A DNA stretch of 64,000 bases from the NCBI RefSeq assembly GCF_905475465.1, contig NC_062259.1, positions 568,501-632,500 of the forward strand, written 5' to 3'. The stretch's first letter is position 1. Every line of letters starts with the position of its first letter. The translations under genes and the position numbers were made by a program. The notes under the pieces are model-generated. The model did not search any database and was not told the origin of the DNA. It saw only the letters and a program-made list of their open reading frames with translations. The stretch is from Pieris napi (taxonomy: Eukaryota; Arthropoda; Insecta; Lepidoptera; Pieridae). This document shows positions 1 through 11,100 of the stretch, one piece after another.

Positions 1-484
1 AACTGTGCCTTTAGAAACGCTCGTCGAGGTGATACGGATGGTATTTTGTATTCTACCTTAACATCCGATGATGAAACTCAGCTGCAGGTTTGTTAATGAA
101 TAGTTTTGAATCGTTAGTGAAAATTTAGTTTCTAAAGTGGTTAAAGAAATCGCCTCTGATAGACCACAAGCCCACGAACAAAAAATACCTGTGAAATGAC
201 CCAACGTGAATTACGTTTAGAAGGCTGTTACTATATCTGAAAATAACTCTGAGCAATATGCCGTAATTTCTGAGCGGTACATATGAGTATGTGAGTGAAT
301 GGAATTTCTCAGGTACAAGTGAGGAATTTCGACTAATTATTAATGCACGGCTTTGTTATAAGTGTATAGATGATTAAAAATAAATGTCGAAAAACCTAGT
401 GCCGTACTAAAGTGATGGTACCGGAAGTCGGTGCAAATTTTTAATTCGACGATAGTTGCAGAAGCAATATAGGTCATTTATTAC

Positions 485-528
485 TTAGATTGTTTTGATA
501 ATAGACAACTATTATCAAAACAATCTAA
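485..528. repeat. perfect 20-bp-stem hairpin
   Basis: The arm TTAGATTGTTTTGATAATAG (485-504) is followed by a 4-base loop (ACAA) and its exact reverse complement (509-528). No gene flanks it closely. It could be a fold-back MITE relic or a palindromic mutation product. Its function is unknown. Confidence 0.8.
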
Positions 529-694
529 TTTTTACTTTTCGTTACGTTATAATGTTAGTCAAACAAAGGTGAGACGAAATCCCAAACTATCCTAAAGGCA
601 AAATATATTAAAACACAAAACAAGAAAAAAATATTTTATTCATTTGAAATCTTAATACTAGTGTATTGTCTTTTATTGACATAAGTTTTACACA

Positions 695-801
695 TTTAAA
701 GAAAACACTTTTTTAACATCAGAAAAATTTAAAATTATGTAAAATAATTGTAAAGTTATAATAAAACATCTTCAATCTGGTAAAAAAGTGTTTTCTTTAA
801 A
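695..801. mobile_element. short MITE with 21-bp inverted ends
   Basis: The left end (695-715, beginning TTTAAAGAAAACAC) and right end (781-801) are exact inverted repeats of 21 bases around an AT-rich core of about 65 bp. The words AAATCTTAATACTA occur just outside on the left (about 647) and again at the right end. This looks like a small terminal-inverted-repeat element. The superfamily is not identifiable. Confidence 0.55.
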
Positions 802-1199
802 TCTTAATACTAAACGAATTATCATGTCAATTAAATCTAATTAAAAGTAAATAGGAAACAATAATGGTGGGTAAGTCACGCTCTTCCAATTGTCAAGAAG
901 TATTAACAAAAACAGTGTAGTTTTATTGGATATTTAGATTTATGCCCATAAATCAACTTAGGCTAGTTTTGAAAAGAAAGTATCTATGCCTTTGAGATGC
1001 TTTGTGGTGCTGAAAGCAAATGCTCAGAATACCGTGGACTGCGAAGAGCACCAATACATTGATTCTGACCCAACTCCGCATACAAACTTGCCAGTCTACC
1101 ATATGCCGACGAATTGTATTATTGATCGTGGTTCACACAAGGCAAAAGATCACGTGGTAGTTCACCAACCAGATGGACCGATCAAGTGAGACTTAGGCC

Positions 1200-1680
1200 C
1201 TTTCTCCACTGCTCCGGTCCGGTGTCAGATACCGGAATGAGTCATGAGATAAATATCGGAAAGCCGGATTGCGCTTCTCCAATATATCCGATCCGACAAT
1301 AATCGATACTTATATATTTATCATGCAACACCTATATTAACTAAAACCCATATACTTTATTTTATTAATAAAACGTTCTAAATTCTGAATATTTTATTGC
1401 CCTGGCAAGTCAATTACTTTTTTTATATTGTCTATCTTAAAATATTAAAATCTGCTTAGTAAATAGTTCACTAATACTATGGTATAAAAATATAAATAAA
1501 TAGCAACATAATTTGGTTTGGTCCAGGTTATCCAGATTCTTTCAAATTAAACAAACTATAAATAATCCTGTTAATAATAATTTATAACCACTTGGATATA
1601 CTTGGACCGATAAAACACCGCGTTCCGATCTAGCAAGTTATCGGATCGTTAAAAACCGGATGCCGGAGTAGTGGAGAAGT
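1200..1680. mobile_element. non-autonomous TIR DNA element (degenerate)
   Basis: The left end reads CTTTCTCCACTGCTCCGG and the right end, reverse-complemented, reads CTTCTCCACTACTCCGG. These imperfect terminal inverted repeats enclose about 480 bp with no coding capacity. Subterminal words with CCGAT/ATCGG recur in both orientations. The target duplication is not clear. A small open frame just upstream (986-1189) resembles nothing I know. Confidence 0.5.
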
Positions 1681-1880
1681 ACGTAAGTACTGTTGTGAGT
1701 TTCTAAATCGGTAATTAACGTGAAACGGCCTTATCGTCCTGATACACTGTCAAAAGAGAGGCGCTGGACAGAAACCGATGGAAACAGATCCGCTCCAGAT
1801 GCTTCTTTACTGACCACGACGCTCAAACATGAGCCGTCGATAAAAGAGAGAGAAAGAGGTATGGATTAACATTAATATTA

Positions 1881-2250
1881 TTGAAGTTATACTTCTTTAG
1901 GCGCGTTATGAAAAATTGATGAGAGTGAAATTTTACGACGTGCGCGCACCGTGACACAAAATTAACAGAATGAAGTTGCCCACGGAAGATGCTACGGCAT
2001 TGGACATAATTTAAAAACAACATTCGAATAATAATAAAATTTATGTTACACTTAATGTAAGAGAATAATAATAAATATTTATTTATTTAATTTTTCAAAT
2101 GTAAACTGAACTTTATTGACTATAATGACTCCTTTTCCAGCCTTTGATTATTTAATTGTAATTAATTATTTGCATGCAATCAAAAACTATTTTTAATAAT
2201 ACCAAAGAAGTATAACTTCTTACGCGCGTACATAAGTACACGCACCCTTT
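1881..2250 (+). mobile_element. MITE family A, copy 1
   Basis: This block of about 370 bp begins TTGAAGTTATACTTCTTTAG and ends with the same core inverted (AAGAAGTATAACTTC) followed by TTACGCGCGTACATAAG. A second copy in the opposite orientation lies at 60173-60539. The two differ mainly by a replaced segment of about 25-30 bp near 1983-2008. Both ends carry GAAGTTATACTTCTTT as an inverted repeat, which supports a non-autonomous DNA element. There is no coding capacity. Confidence 0.65.
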
Positions 2251-2450
2251 TATTTAACAAAATCTGTTGATGTTGCAGGTCAGATAACAATAATTAAAAA
2301 CATGCGAGGTGGCACCATATTAAACATTTTATCAACGAAAAAACTTACCACGTATAATAAAATAAATGCTAAGCTCTCGTTAAACGTCAATTAATCAATA
2401 GAGCCTTTTATAAATTTGTCAAAGTTATTGTGTTAAATGTTATAGAGGCC

Positions 2451-2518
2451 ATTGGTGCACAGCCCCAGCGAACTCAGGGAGGAGAGACACGCTGAAGCCA
2501 CTAGGCCAACACTGCTCT
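2451..2518 (-). repeat. tRNA-derived SINE fragment (head only)
   Basis: This matches the head of the SINE family seen elsewhere in the window: ATTGGTGCACAGCC on the plus strand, then GAAGCCACTAGGCCAACACTGCTC. On the minus strand this gives the A-box-like TGGCCTAGTGG. The B-box portion is decayed. Confidence 0.6.
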
Positions 2519-2902
2519 TGTATTTATTAATGATGTCTTATTATTTTGAATGGACTATCTGACAGTAATACGTAAGTGTTATGGAGTAAATAACTTGTAA
2601 ATAATCATTATTCAAAAAATAATATGTCAAGTGCACTAAAGACTGTTTTGTAAAGGAATATTGACTTTTTTATGTTACGTCATGACGGATGCGACGCCAT
2701 CTTGTTTAAGGCGTTTTGTCGAGATTTTTTAAACTTTTAAAAATAGAATTGCAAATAATCTATATAGGTTATATAGACACGATGCCAAAAAGCACATATT
2801 TTATTGTTATGTCAGCCATTTTTAATTTTTATGCTAATTCGAGATAAACTTCCTTATATCAAAATCGATTGTTTTTGACATATATTTTATGTATTACCAT
2901 AT

Positions 2903-2908
2903 TTTATT
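2903..2908 (-). terminator. candidate poly(A) signal of the CDK gene
   Basis: TTTATT on the plus strand is AATAAA on the minus strand, about 110 bases downstream of the kinase stop codon. It is the nearest canonical hexamer. The region is AT-rich, so chance occurrence is possible. Confidence 0.35.
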
Positions 2909-3018
2909 ATGATTTTTATAAAATTATTTAAAATATTTTTTGATAATTCATTTTTCGATGGAAGGTTTTTTTTAACCGTACGTATTTCGGAGGTATTTTT
3001 AATACTTTTTGATGGATT

Positions 3019-6000
3019 TTAGGCGAGTGGCTCATCAGTGAAGTAGGGATGTTCCAAGCAGTCCAGTGCTGTTAGCCGCTTCGCGGGGTCGAAGACAAGC
3101 ATTCTCTGGAAAACAAAATTAATATTAGGAAACTAATTTCTGTGCTGTCAAAGGGTTTTGTCCCTTGCCCCACTACGCCCCATATATTTGGACACCGAGT
3201 ATCTATGAAATATTATTATTATATACCGTCAGACCTTATATGACTGAATTTAAAAGTAATTTTATCCTTTGCCCCATGCCCCATCCACTAAGATTTCAAA
3301 TGAAATCATAGATTATTCCTTCTCCACTCGGATCCAGATATACCATACATCTATTCGTGCAATATCCCATGCCCCAAAGCCTAAATAAACATATATCGTC
3401 CTATGCCCCAAAATTCACCTCACAACTGTTTATGGACTGCCCCATACCCCAATACTAACCTGAATAAGATCTAGAGCCTGCAAGTGTATCCTAGGTAACA
3501 CAATGGCTAAGTCCATGGGAGGGTAGTCGGGAAAACTATCAGCCATTATTGACACATTATCCGGCCATTCGTGTTTAGGCGGCCGGCCTATTAATCTGAA
3601 ATTTATTAAAGAGAGATCAGTGTCATGGGTAGCGCTATCACTTAACATCAGGTTCTTTTCAGAAGTATCATAATATTATTCATATTTTCACGTCAAAAAA
3701 TTAAAAAATAACTTTTGTATCACGTTAATTATATTTCAAAAATTTGACAGATGACAGTTTCAGTAACAAAAACATTATATTATATATACATTATATTCAC
3801 TGTGTGTGAAGCATCACAATATGAATACACGTCAAAAAAGTAAAAATAACTAGTATCAGTTATTTTTTTTTATGAAAAACTTGACAGATGACAGTATCAT
3901 AACCAAAATAATTGTCTTCGGAACCATCATAATAAAAACGTCAAATATATCTCCATTTTTTTTTTTAAATATATCCGCTATTTTTTTGTAATTACTTGAC
4001 AGATTCCTTGACATATGACGATTTCATAAACAAAACAAAAATATAACCACAGTAAAACGTAAAAAAAAGGTTTTTCATTTGATAGATGACACTTTCGTAA
4101 AGAAAAAAAATTGACAAACTCACTTGAAAATGCAATGCAATTGATCCGAATCACACGTTCCAGGTAACAAAGGCGACCGCGTGTGCAATTGCGCGAGGAC
4201 ACACGCGCATGACCACACATCTACAGCCGTATTATACGAAATACCTAAAAGCACTTCCGGCGGCCTATACCACAGTGTGACCACCTGAAAAAATCGACAT
4301 TACCTTAAAATTGCTTACCCTTATTATCTATACTAATATTATAGATACTAATATTAAAGAGAAAAGATTTGAATGTGTCTTTGTGACGAATTGGCTCAAA
4401 ACTACTGGACCAATTTTAAAAATTCTTTCACCATTTGATTCCTACATTATTACTGATTAATATAGGCTATTTTAATCGCAAGAAAAAAATATAATCCCTA
4501 CTAAAACTACAATAATGATACACAAGGTGTTAAAAAAAAATGCCTATAAAATATCTGTATCGCATGCGCTGCTATTGATGATAGAACAAAAAATGTTGCA
4601 CAATATTAAAAGACATATAAAATGTATAAAAAATGTCGCAATAGCATGTGTCTAACTATTGTAGTTATGTCACTATAACTGCTTTTAAACATTTTGAAAT
4701 GTAATAGAAATTCCGATCAAATAAATCAGTGGCGCTACAACCTCTATCGGGCTTGGCCTCAGATTTCTGAATCTGTTTCATGATCTTTTTTAAATCTAAT
4801 AGGCAAGTAGGTGATCAGCCTCTAGTGCCTGACACACGCCGTCGACTTTTTGGGTCTAAGACATGTCGGTTTCCTCACGATGATTTCTTTCATCGTTCGA
4901 GCAAATGTTAATTGCGCTCATAGAAAGAAAGTCCATTGGTGCACAGGCGGGGATCGAACCTACGACCTCAGTTATGAGGTCCATACGTATCCATACGTAA
5001 ATTAATGATGATTAAATAAATAAAGGAATGTCTCAAGCAAGGCTGTTGAAATACCTATAAATTACTCTTTTTTAATTAAAATAATAATAATAAAGGATAT
5101 TCCATTCGCAAAATGATGCGCCGGAGAGCAGGAGAGGGGCACATCTATGAAATAGCTAAACATTCGCGCTGTGGGCTCCCTACGCATACGTAATCAATTT
5201 GAAGAAATATTTTTTTTGTTTTAGCACGAGTTATATAACTTAACATTAGTTAAGTTACACATATATATATGTCGAAGCCAACTAGCTTAATTAGCCGTTC
5301 AATTAAGAGCCTAGCCGTTTAACTAGCGGCCTGAAAGATGTTCAGTCAGTTGATTAAACAGATAGGCATATGTTCGGGCTGCTGCCAAAACACTTTAATA
5401 ATTGATAAATAAAAGAATGCTTTGCACTTAAAAACTAATTTAGGGCGGCGATCTAACTATATGTACTTATGCTATTTTACAAGGTGTTCGGTTACTTTCC
5501 GAACAGCATATGACTTGGATATAAATAATGAAACCTAAGCATTAGCCAGCCAGTTTATTAAATGTTGTAACAAATGCTGCGGCTGAATATATTTCAGGCC
5601 GTTAGTTAAACGGCGCCGTTTAGTTGAAAGGCTATGCTGTTAAACGAGCGGCTAATTAAGCTAGTTGGCTGCGAAATATATATAGTAAATGAATAGAAGC
5701 GCAAAGTTAGCCATGTTAGCCATCGTCGCACACGGGAACAGAAACCCAAGGATGGATGGAGTCTCATAAATTGTAATACAATATTCTTGTATCGATAATG
5801 TCCAAAAAGGTAGAATTCACTTGAATTTATAGTATTATTGAAGTGTCGCTTAGATTTATTACTCTTACATGAGCCAAATTAGTTTTTGTTAGCGCCGCAA
5901 ACCGGCAGCTCATTGGTCTAGTGGTTAGTACCCCGGTCCCGGGTTCGATCCCCGGCTGAGACAAACATCGATGTGAAGAGCATTTGGTGTTGTGCTTAGG

Positions 6001-9000
6001 TCTTGGGTGTTTAAATAGGTATTTATATGTCTATCTATCTATAATATGTATGAATATCCGTTGCCTAGTACCCATAACACAAGCTTCACCAGCTTAGCAT
6101 GGGACTAGGTCAATTGGTGTGAATTGTCCAATCATATAAAAAAAAACCTTAATTTGAAACCATTAAAGCCAGTTGTTACCCAGCTTCAAACAAAGAGTTT
6201 TATTTAGACATCTCCATACAAAATCGCCACCAAACATAATTCACGTTTTTAATTATTTTCAGACCTACTAAGACCTGAGTGCTTATGAACTACGTACATA
6301 TGTCAACCTTCCAATTAAAAAGTTCGTTTCAGAACTTATAAATTACTATATTCAAACATTTATATAAATAGAAACAAACAATATTCCTAGATAAAGAAAG
6401 TCGCAGCTATCTTAAAATAGTTCGCAAGCGAGGTTAGCAAAAATACGTCGCATAAGGGAATCTTCTGAAAATTCAGATCGTTTCGCAAGTCAGAGAGAGT
6501 ACATATCGCAATCGCAAGCCTCAATGGAAGGAGAATCCAGCGCCGAACGTTCGCAGCGCGTTTCTGAAAATACAGACAGAATCTCACGAGCACGTGCAAG
6601 GGAATCTAACGCTGAACATTCGCAGAGCTTCGCTGAGAATATAGTTAGAAAATCGCAAACGTGTTAATAAAATATTATATAATATAGCGGCTTATGGCAC
6701 AGAGAGATAGGCAACAGTTTCAAATCAAAATACGTTTATTCAGTTTAGATGCGTCGTAGGGCATGCCTATGAATGTCAAAAACGTTTACAAAATTCGCGA
6801 AAGAGCAAGACTACGCCATCCGTTCGCAAAACTACCAGGAGGCCTTGTTCTGAGAAGAACGGGCAAGAAACTCGGCAAGTTTTACCCTCCCTCTACATTA
6901 CAATTATTCAAAGGAATATGTCATAAACCACAACGTCATTAAAGTTACATAAGAAAAAGAAATTGTTCTGTGATTTACCACATTCACCATATATATTTAC
7001 AGACACAATTGCTTTCTTAATCACTTACATGCTCAACATATGAGTATTTTCTAATTATTATTAGTATACCTATACTTGAAACCTCAGTGAAATGTTTTTG
7101 AAAATTACCCGTTGAAGTCATTTATTATGTTATCATTTTGTTTTCTTCAAGTACCCAGGAGCCAGCGCTATACTATTGCTAAATATATTATTATTTAGGT
7201 ATGTCCTGCATTTGTACAGTTGCATTGCTGCTGCATTTGTGCAGTTTATAAAATAAATTAATATTGGATCGCCAAGGCATTCAACCCTCCTGGAGACCTG
7301 AGGGCCTATTTTAAGGGTGTTTGGGGGTGAGATGTATTTAGTGGGTAAGGTCTCGCTACCTTGAATAGCAAAAGGCTGGAGTAGACCCAACCTCACAGTC
7401 CTCACGTCAAGTTCGACGCCCTTGGCGCGGGGTTGCGTAAGCGCATTTACACCTCATTTAAAACAAAAGGTTATACATGGCGACATAAGTGTGTGAGTGT
7501 GTTAAAATGACAATTAACACGTAAAAATTATTTGTTTACTAGCATGTGACGTAACTGGACCGACGCCATCTTGTTTAAAAGCGTTGGCATATGTGTGTGT
7601 GTAGATTCTATATTCTTTGGTTTTTAAATTATCACAAAAACCTTACCACGCTAGTAAGCTTCATATCCGTGTCGTACGTCTTAGCTAGACCAAAATCCGC
7701 GAGCTTGACACGACCTGATGACGTCACCAGAAGATTGTGGGGCTTCAGATCCCGATGGACGATGCGATGCGAATGCAGGAAGTCCGTCCCTGACAGTATA
7801 TCATAAGACATGCTCTGAAAATACAGGAAATTATCAACCCTCAACCCTGAGGCCATAGAATCCCGGTAGCACCAATGGACTTTCCATGTGAACATTAGAT
7901 CATATGAAGGAAAACATCGTAACGCACCCTAATCCTATTATTCCCGAGTGGTCCAGGTGCTTTCTTCAAATACGACTCCAAATCCTGCTCAACATGTTCA
8001 AAAACCAGGAACAGTACCAGCTGACTCTCACGTTCCAACGACTGACCACCATGGCAGACGTCGAGTAACCTGTAATGAGGGTGAAATGGCTTAATAATGA
8101 TAAGTTGAAAAAAGAAAAGAGAACATATGTGAACAAATTATAGCCTAAGCCTCCACAGACTTACGGTATAGTAGCAAACCCCATAATAATGCTATACACC
8201 TGCCGTGGCCTGGACCTACTGGAAAGAGATCTATAGGATGACATAAGAAAAGATGGACAGATGACATTATAGAACTGGCGGGGAAAACTGGATGAATGTT
8301 GCTCAAGACAAAGAGAAATGGAAAATATGGAGGAGGCTTTTACCCTTAAAGGGACCATACAAAAACTAGACCACTAAAAAACTTTTTTTTTTTAAACTTA
8401 TACTAACACACCTAATACTAATATTAAGAAATTTAAATAAAGCTTTAAATAAATAAATAAATACACCTGCCATAGATAAAGTGAGGATTCACTAATGCCA
8501 TCGGGGGTCCCTTTTGCCAGGGCCACAAGTCGAAAAGCATAAAAATTTACTCTGGAAATGCGTTCACAGGATGTTGACTGTTTTAATATGCGATTTTTAT
8601 GCAAAAGTATGGCAGACACTTATTCCAGTTCCTACTTTATACAAGCTTTAGGACTTCCACATGGTAACTTTTATTGACAGTCATAATAATACCTGACAAT
8701 ATTAGGATGTCGATAAGCCTCCAATTGTCTCAATAGCGCAATCTCTCTTAACGTTGATAGTGGTATTCCGTCTTCGGTTAATGCAACTTTAACTTTCTTC
8801 ATAGCAACTATTTGACCACCGTTGTGAAGATCACGTGCCTTGTATACTGTTCCATATGCACCTGGAATTTAGATAGAATGGAATTTAGACAGTATAGTTC
8901 CATATGAATATAACATTCAGTAATCACAGAAGCCTGAACACCTACTTTTCATCAAGTATGAGGATTTTTCAAAAGCATTATTTAAATAGTTTAAACATAT

Positions 9001-9772
9001 ACAAAAACAGCTGAAAGTATTAATGTACTTTTTATTAAAGAAAAGTTACTTTTTGGAAATAATTATGAATGTATAAGGTCATGAAACAGTGGGCTAATCA
9101 ATTTAAAAAGAAAGCATTGTTAAGTGCCTATCTGATCAATGAATCCACCCGCTATTATACTAGTATTTTTTATTACTAGTAAAATAGTAAAATTTGAAAT
9201 TGGAAGAGTTATATATCTTTTTATTATTTTACTTTTAAATTTATTGTAACATTTATGTATACAAGAATTGTCATGTATTTTAGACAATATAGTTTGTAAT
9301 ATAGTAGTATACTGTAGATATTGCATTATATATGATGTGGTGAACTTCAATAAATAAACAGTAATTTAAAATATGTTTTGTTGTTAACATTATTACATAA
9401 TTAAATTTAAGTAATAGATCATAGAAGCGGACAGTCAACATATTTAAAAAACTTATGTATCATTGTTTTATATGATTAAATATATGTATAACGATAATAT
9501 ATAATTATAATTACATCTCATATCTAAACTATCTATATTATAATAATGCTTTAAACTAAAGTTTATAAAAGCATTGTTTACTAAATAAAAAAAATGCGCG
9601 TGAGTTGCCGGCACATGGCTGTTAAAAAGGTTATATATAATAAACAAAATAAATAGCACTCACCTGTGCCGATTACATTTAATTCTTCATACTTTTTAGC
9701 TGTTTGAAATAAAGCACTGACATCATTAATTGATGCCATATTTGGTATATTACTGGCACTTGGTCCAGACAT
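3019..9772 (-). CDS. Cdk4: cyclin-dependent kinase 4/6 (seven exons)
   Basis: Seven exons join with matching phases: 9664-9772, 8693-8861, 7928-8069, 7647-7814, 4124-4284, 3460-3595 and 3019-3105, giving 323 residues plus stop. Visible kinase features in order are the glycine loop GTGAYGTVYKA, the catalytic lysine in VAMKK, the cyclin-binding helix PLSTLRE (the CDK4/6 form of PSTAIRE), HRDLKPHN, DFGLA, an activation-loop threonine in KLTSVVVTLWYR, and a C-lobe ending RMLVFDPAKRLTALDCLEHPYF. The family drives G1/S progression with cyclin D in the nucleus. Length fits CDK4/CDK6 (about 300-330). The usual APE motif reads PPE here. The assignment to CDK4/6 is firm from the PSTAIRE variant; insects usually have one such gene. 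The introns are loaded with repeats, and intron 4 is 3.4 kb. The start is the only in-frame ATG of a plausible first exon, with donor CAG|GTGAGT. Confidence 0.95.
3106..3459 (-). other. last CDK intron, rich in G-runs on the transcript
   Basis: The intron contains about ten copies of CCCC on the plus strand, mostly within TGCCCCA-like words. The pre-mRNA therefore carries repeated GGGG runs (GGGGCA, GGGGTATGGGG). The runs are unevenly spaced, and some clusters could form G-quadruplexes. G-runs in short introns are known splicing enhancers. A role here is inference. Confidence 0.6.
3690..4120 (-). repeat. degenerate tandem repeat in CDK intron 5
   Basis: Four diverged units share a core close to CTTGACAGATGACAGTTTC (near 3745, 3880, 3993 and 4080), each followed by an A-rich stretch and, in three cases, preceded by GTCAAA. 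Spacing is roughly 85-140 bp. No coding potential is seen. Confidence 0.5.
4326..4700 (+). mobile_element. Helitron-like 5' end fragment
   Basis: TCTATACTAATATTATAG at 4326 resembles the 5' end (TC plus TATACTAATATTATA) of small lepidopteran Helitrons. It is followed by text on CAAAACTACTGGACCAATTTT that also occurs near 21718. No CTAG end with hairpin follows, so this is a truncated copy inside CDK intron 4. Confidence 0.4.
4726..4978 (-). repeat. tRNA-derived SINE, nearly full length
   Basis: This copy contains the family landmarks in reverse order: GGCGCTACAACC tail, GGTGATCAGCCTC, TGACACACGCCGTCGAC, CGTTCGAGC, and the B-box-like GGTTCGATCCC on the minus strand (plus GGGATCGAACC). The tRNA-like head end is truncated at 4978. 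It lies in CDK intron 4. Confidence 0.7.
5273..5673. mobile_element. MITE with long imperfect TIRs
   Basis: The left end CGAAGCCAACTAGCTTAATT and the right end, inverted, CGCAGCCAACTAGCTTAATT are nearly identical. Homology between the ends extends about 75 bp inward, including GCGGCCTGAAA. Inside are several short TTAACTAGCGG-like words in both orientations. The flanks are AT microsatellite, so the target duplication cannot be assigned. It lies in CDK intron 4. Confidence 0.7.
5902..6146 (+). repeat. second SINE family with tRNA-like head
   Basis: The head contains an A-box-like TTGGTCTAGTGGTTAG and the B box GGGTTCGATCCCC with the anticodon arm deleted. A body holding GGGACTAGGTCAATTGGTG follows, and then an A-run at about 6137-6146. 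This is a Pol III SINE layout, not a functional tRNA, because no cloverleaf can form. Confidence 0.75.
6390..6672 (+). pseudogene. Ser/Arg/Glu-rich coding relic, possibly Helitron Rep N-terminus
   Basis: One plus-strand frame reads repeated patterns such as GESSAERSQRVSENTD and ARESNAEHSQSF, ending at a stop near 6668. I associate such SR/E-rich repeats with the N-terminal region of insect Helitron RepHel proteins. There is no start codon context, and stops or frame changes precede it, so it is a decayed fragment. The family assignment is tentative. Confidence 0.35.
8199..8375 (+). pseudogene. LINE reverse transcriptase C-terminal fragment
   Basis: A plus-strand frame with one or two stops contains KKRWTDDIIELAG and a following tail with VAQD-like and KW-like residues. 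This is the usual C-terminal tail of insect non-LTR retrotransposon ORF2. It lies in CDK intron 2, antisense to the kinase. Confidence 0.5.
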
Positions 9773-9774
9773 TG

Positions 9775-9950
9775 TAAAATCCAGTTTTTTAACAAATTAA
9801 TAATACAATATCCAGTAAAATCATTCACGCAAAACAGCCGAGTTTAGTATATGGAAACTTACATCGTACCAAACAAGTTTTAATAAACAAAACTTGAACT
9901 GAAACTAAAATAGTTTTCACAAGGACAAAATGTCGTTAAGTTTTGTTTGG
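9775..9950 (-). promoter_or_regulatory. probable CDK promoter / 5' UTR zone
   Basis: This lies upstream of the kinase ATG. On the minus strand an arthropod-type initiator TTCAGTTC places a possible start near 9900. No TATA box is seen 30 bp upstream. Assigned by position and this one motif only. Confidence 0.3.
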
Positions 9951-10536
9951 AGGGGTGCCCGGGTACCGGGGTATGCAAGACGCAAGTTACAAAACACCTG
10001 GCGTGTAATGCGACTAATTTGAATCTAATGTTCCCATAGTGAAACATATGAATTTAAGGAACATTTTTATTGGTAGCATAATACTTCACATATTTTGCTT
10101 TATTTTGGTCAAATGACATCTAGTTACAACATGCTGAACTAAGAGGGACAATGATGTTATTTTGAATATTGCACTTTTCGATTGCGTTTAATATAAATTA
10201 CCTATGTTTATTTTAAATGTTTCATATAAAAGTAAAAATAAATGGAAAAATATTTATAAGTTGTTTTCCAATAAAATTTTCGTATTTTCTGAACTAATGT
10301 TATAATAATTACGGCTATCAAAATTTTATCTCGGTAAATAGAAAACAGTATTAAATTTAAATGTTATTTAATATTAACATCGAATATAAGGTAAATAGGT
10401 AAGGAAAATATGTACTACAATTTAGCGGCATCTAGTTCTTATAAGTATTATTAAAAACTGATTCAGTATTTTAACATACATACTCTAAAAACGTATTTTA
10501 TTCGATTCGTATTTTTTATTTTTTCGTATTTCACAC

Positions 10537-11100
10537 CTAAAATTCAGGACACTTTTTTGAGTCAAAATGAACTGCTTGCTGCTGCTTGGAAGGTAAAGAA
10601 TAAAGTAACTTCTCAGAATTATTTGCCCATTTTAAAAGATCAAACCCACCAGGTGAAAACATTTTAATAAGTTGAGAGGATACTTGAACTGCTTCGGGAA
10701 TCGAATCGCAACTGCAGCAAATATCGTCCATATAATAATTATTACCGCGATCAAAAACGTCAGCAGCCAAATGATATTTACCCCTTTCATCATCGGCAAG
10801 TTGTTTCATAGTACAAAGCGCTAAATATGGGCTTGAAAAAAATCCAAAACAAACGCGCTTAAATTCAAATAATTGTAACGGATCAGATGGATCATCTATA
10901 ATAAACGCGTTGATATTTATTATATTTAGGAAGGGTTTTCAATTGTAGATACATCTGTTTAACGTCAGCGCAAAATGCGATAGGGAACGTTCTAAACCGA
11001 AGTAGAACTGCTAATAAGTCAGGCTGTAAGTTGGGACCGACATGTAAAATATCATTAATTGATATGTTATTATGTATCAGTCTTCGCGATGGATAAACAT
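10537..11100 (-). pseudogene. BEL/Pao retrotransposon RT fragment
   Basis: Two minus-strand frames joined by a frameshift near 10895 match the reverse-transcriptase palm of BEL/Pao elements: SINDILHVGPNLQPDLL, then FPIAFCADVKQMYLQ, then after the break FKRVCFGFFSSPYLA and the catalytic box YYMDDI. The fragment covers about 190 residues. There is no protease, RNase H, integrase or LTR nearby. It is a dead fragment. Confidence 0.85.

Noticed and set aside
986..1189. Plus-strand 67-codon frame
   Set aside because: No similarity recognised, flanked by transposon ends. The length is expected by chance.
1881..1900. loxP-like palindrome (GAAGTTATAC)
   Set aside because: Only a partial resemblance to the recombinase site. 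It is explained by the MITE end shared with 60539.
5902..5975. Candidate tRNA gene with good A and B boxes
   Set aside because: The anticodon arm is missing and no cloverleaf closes. The sequence continues into a SINE body and A-run.
7133..7405. Minus-strand 90-codon frame in CDK intron 4
   Set aside because: No start context, family or splice sites. It lies between repeat fragments.
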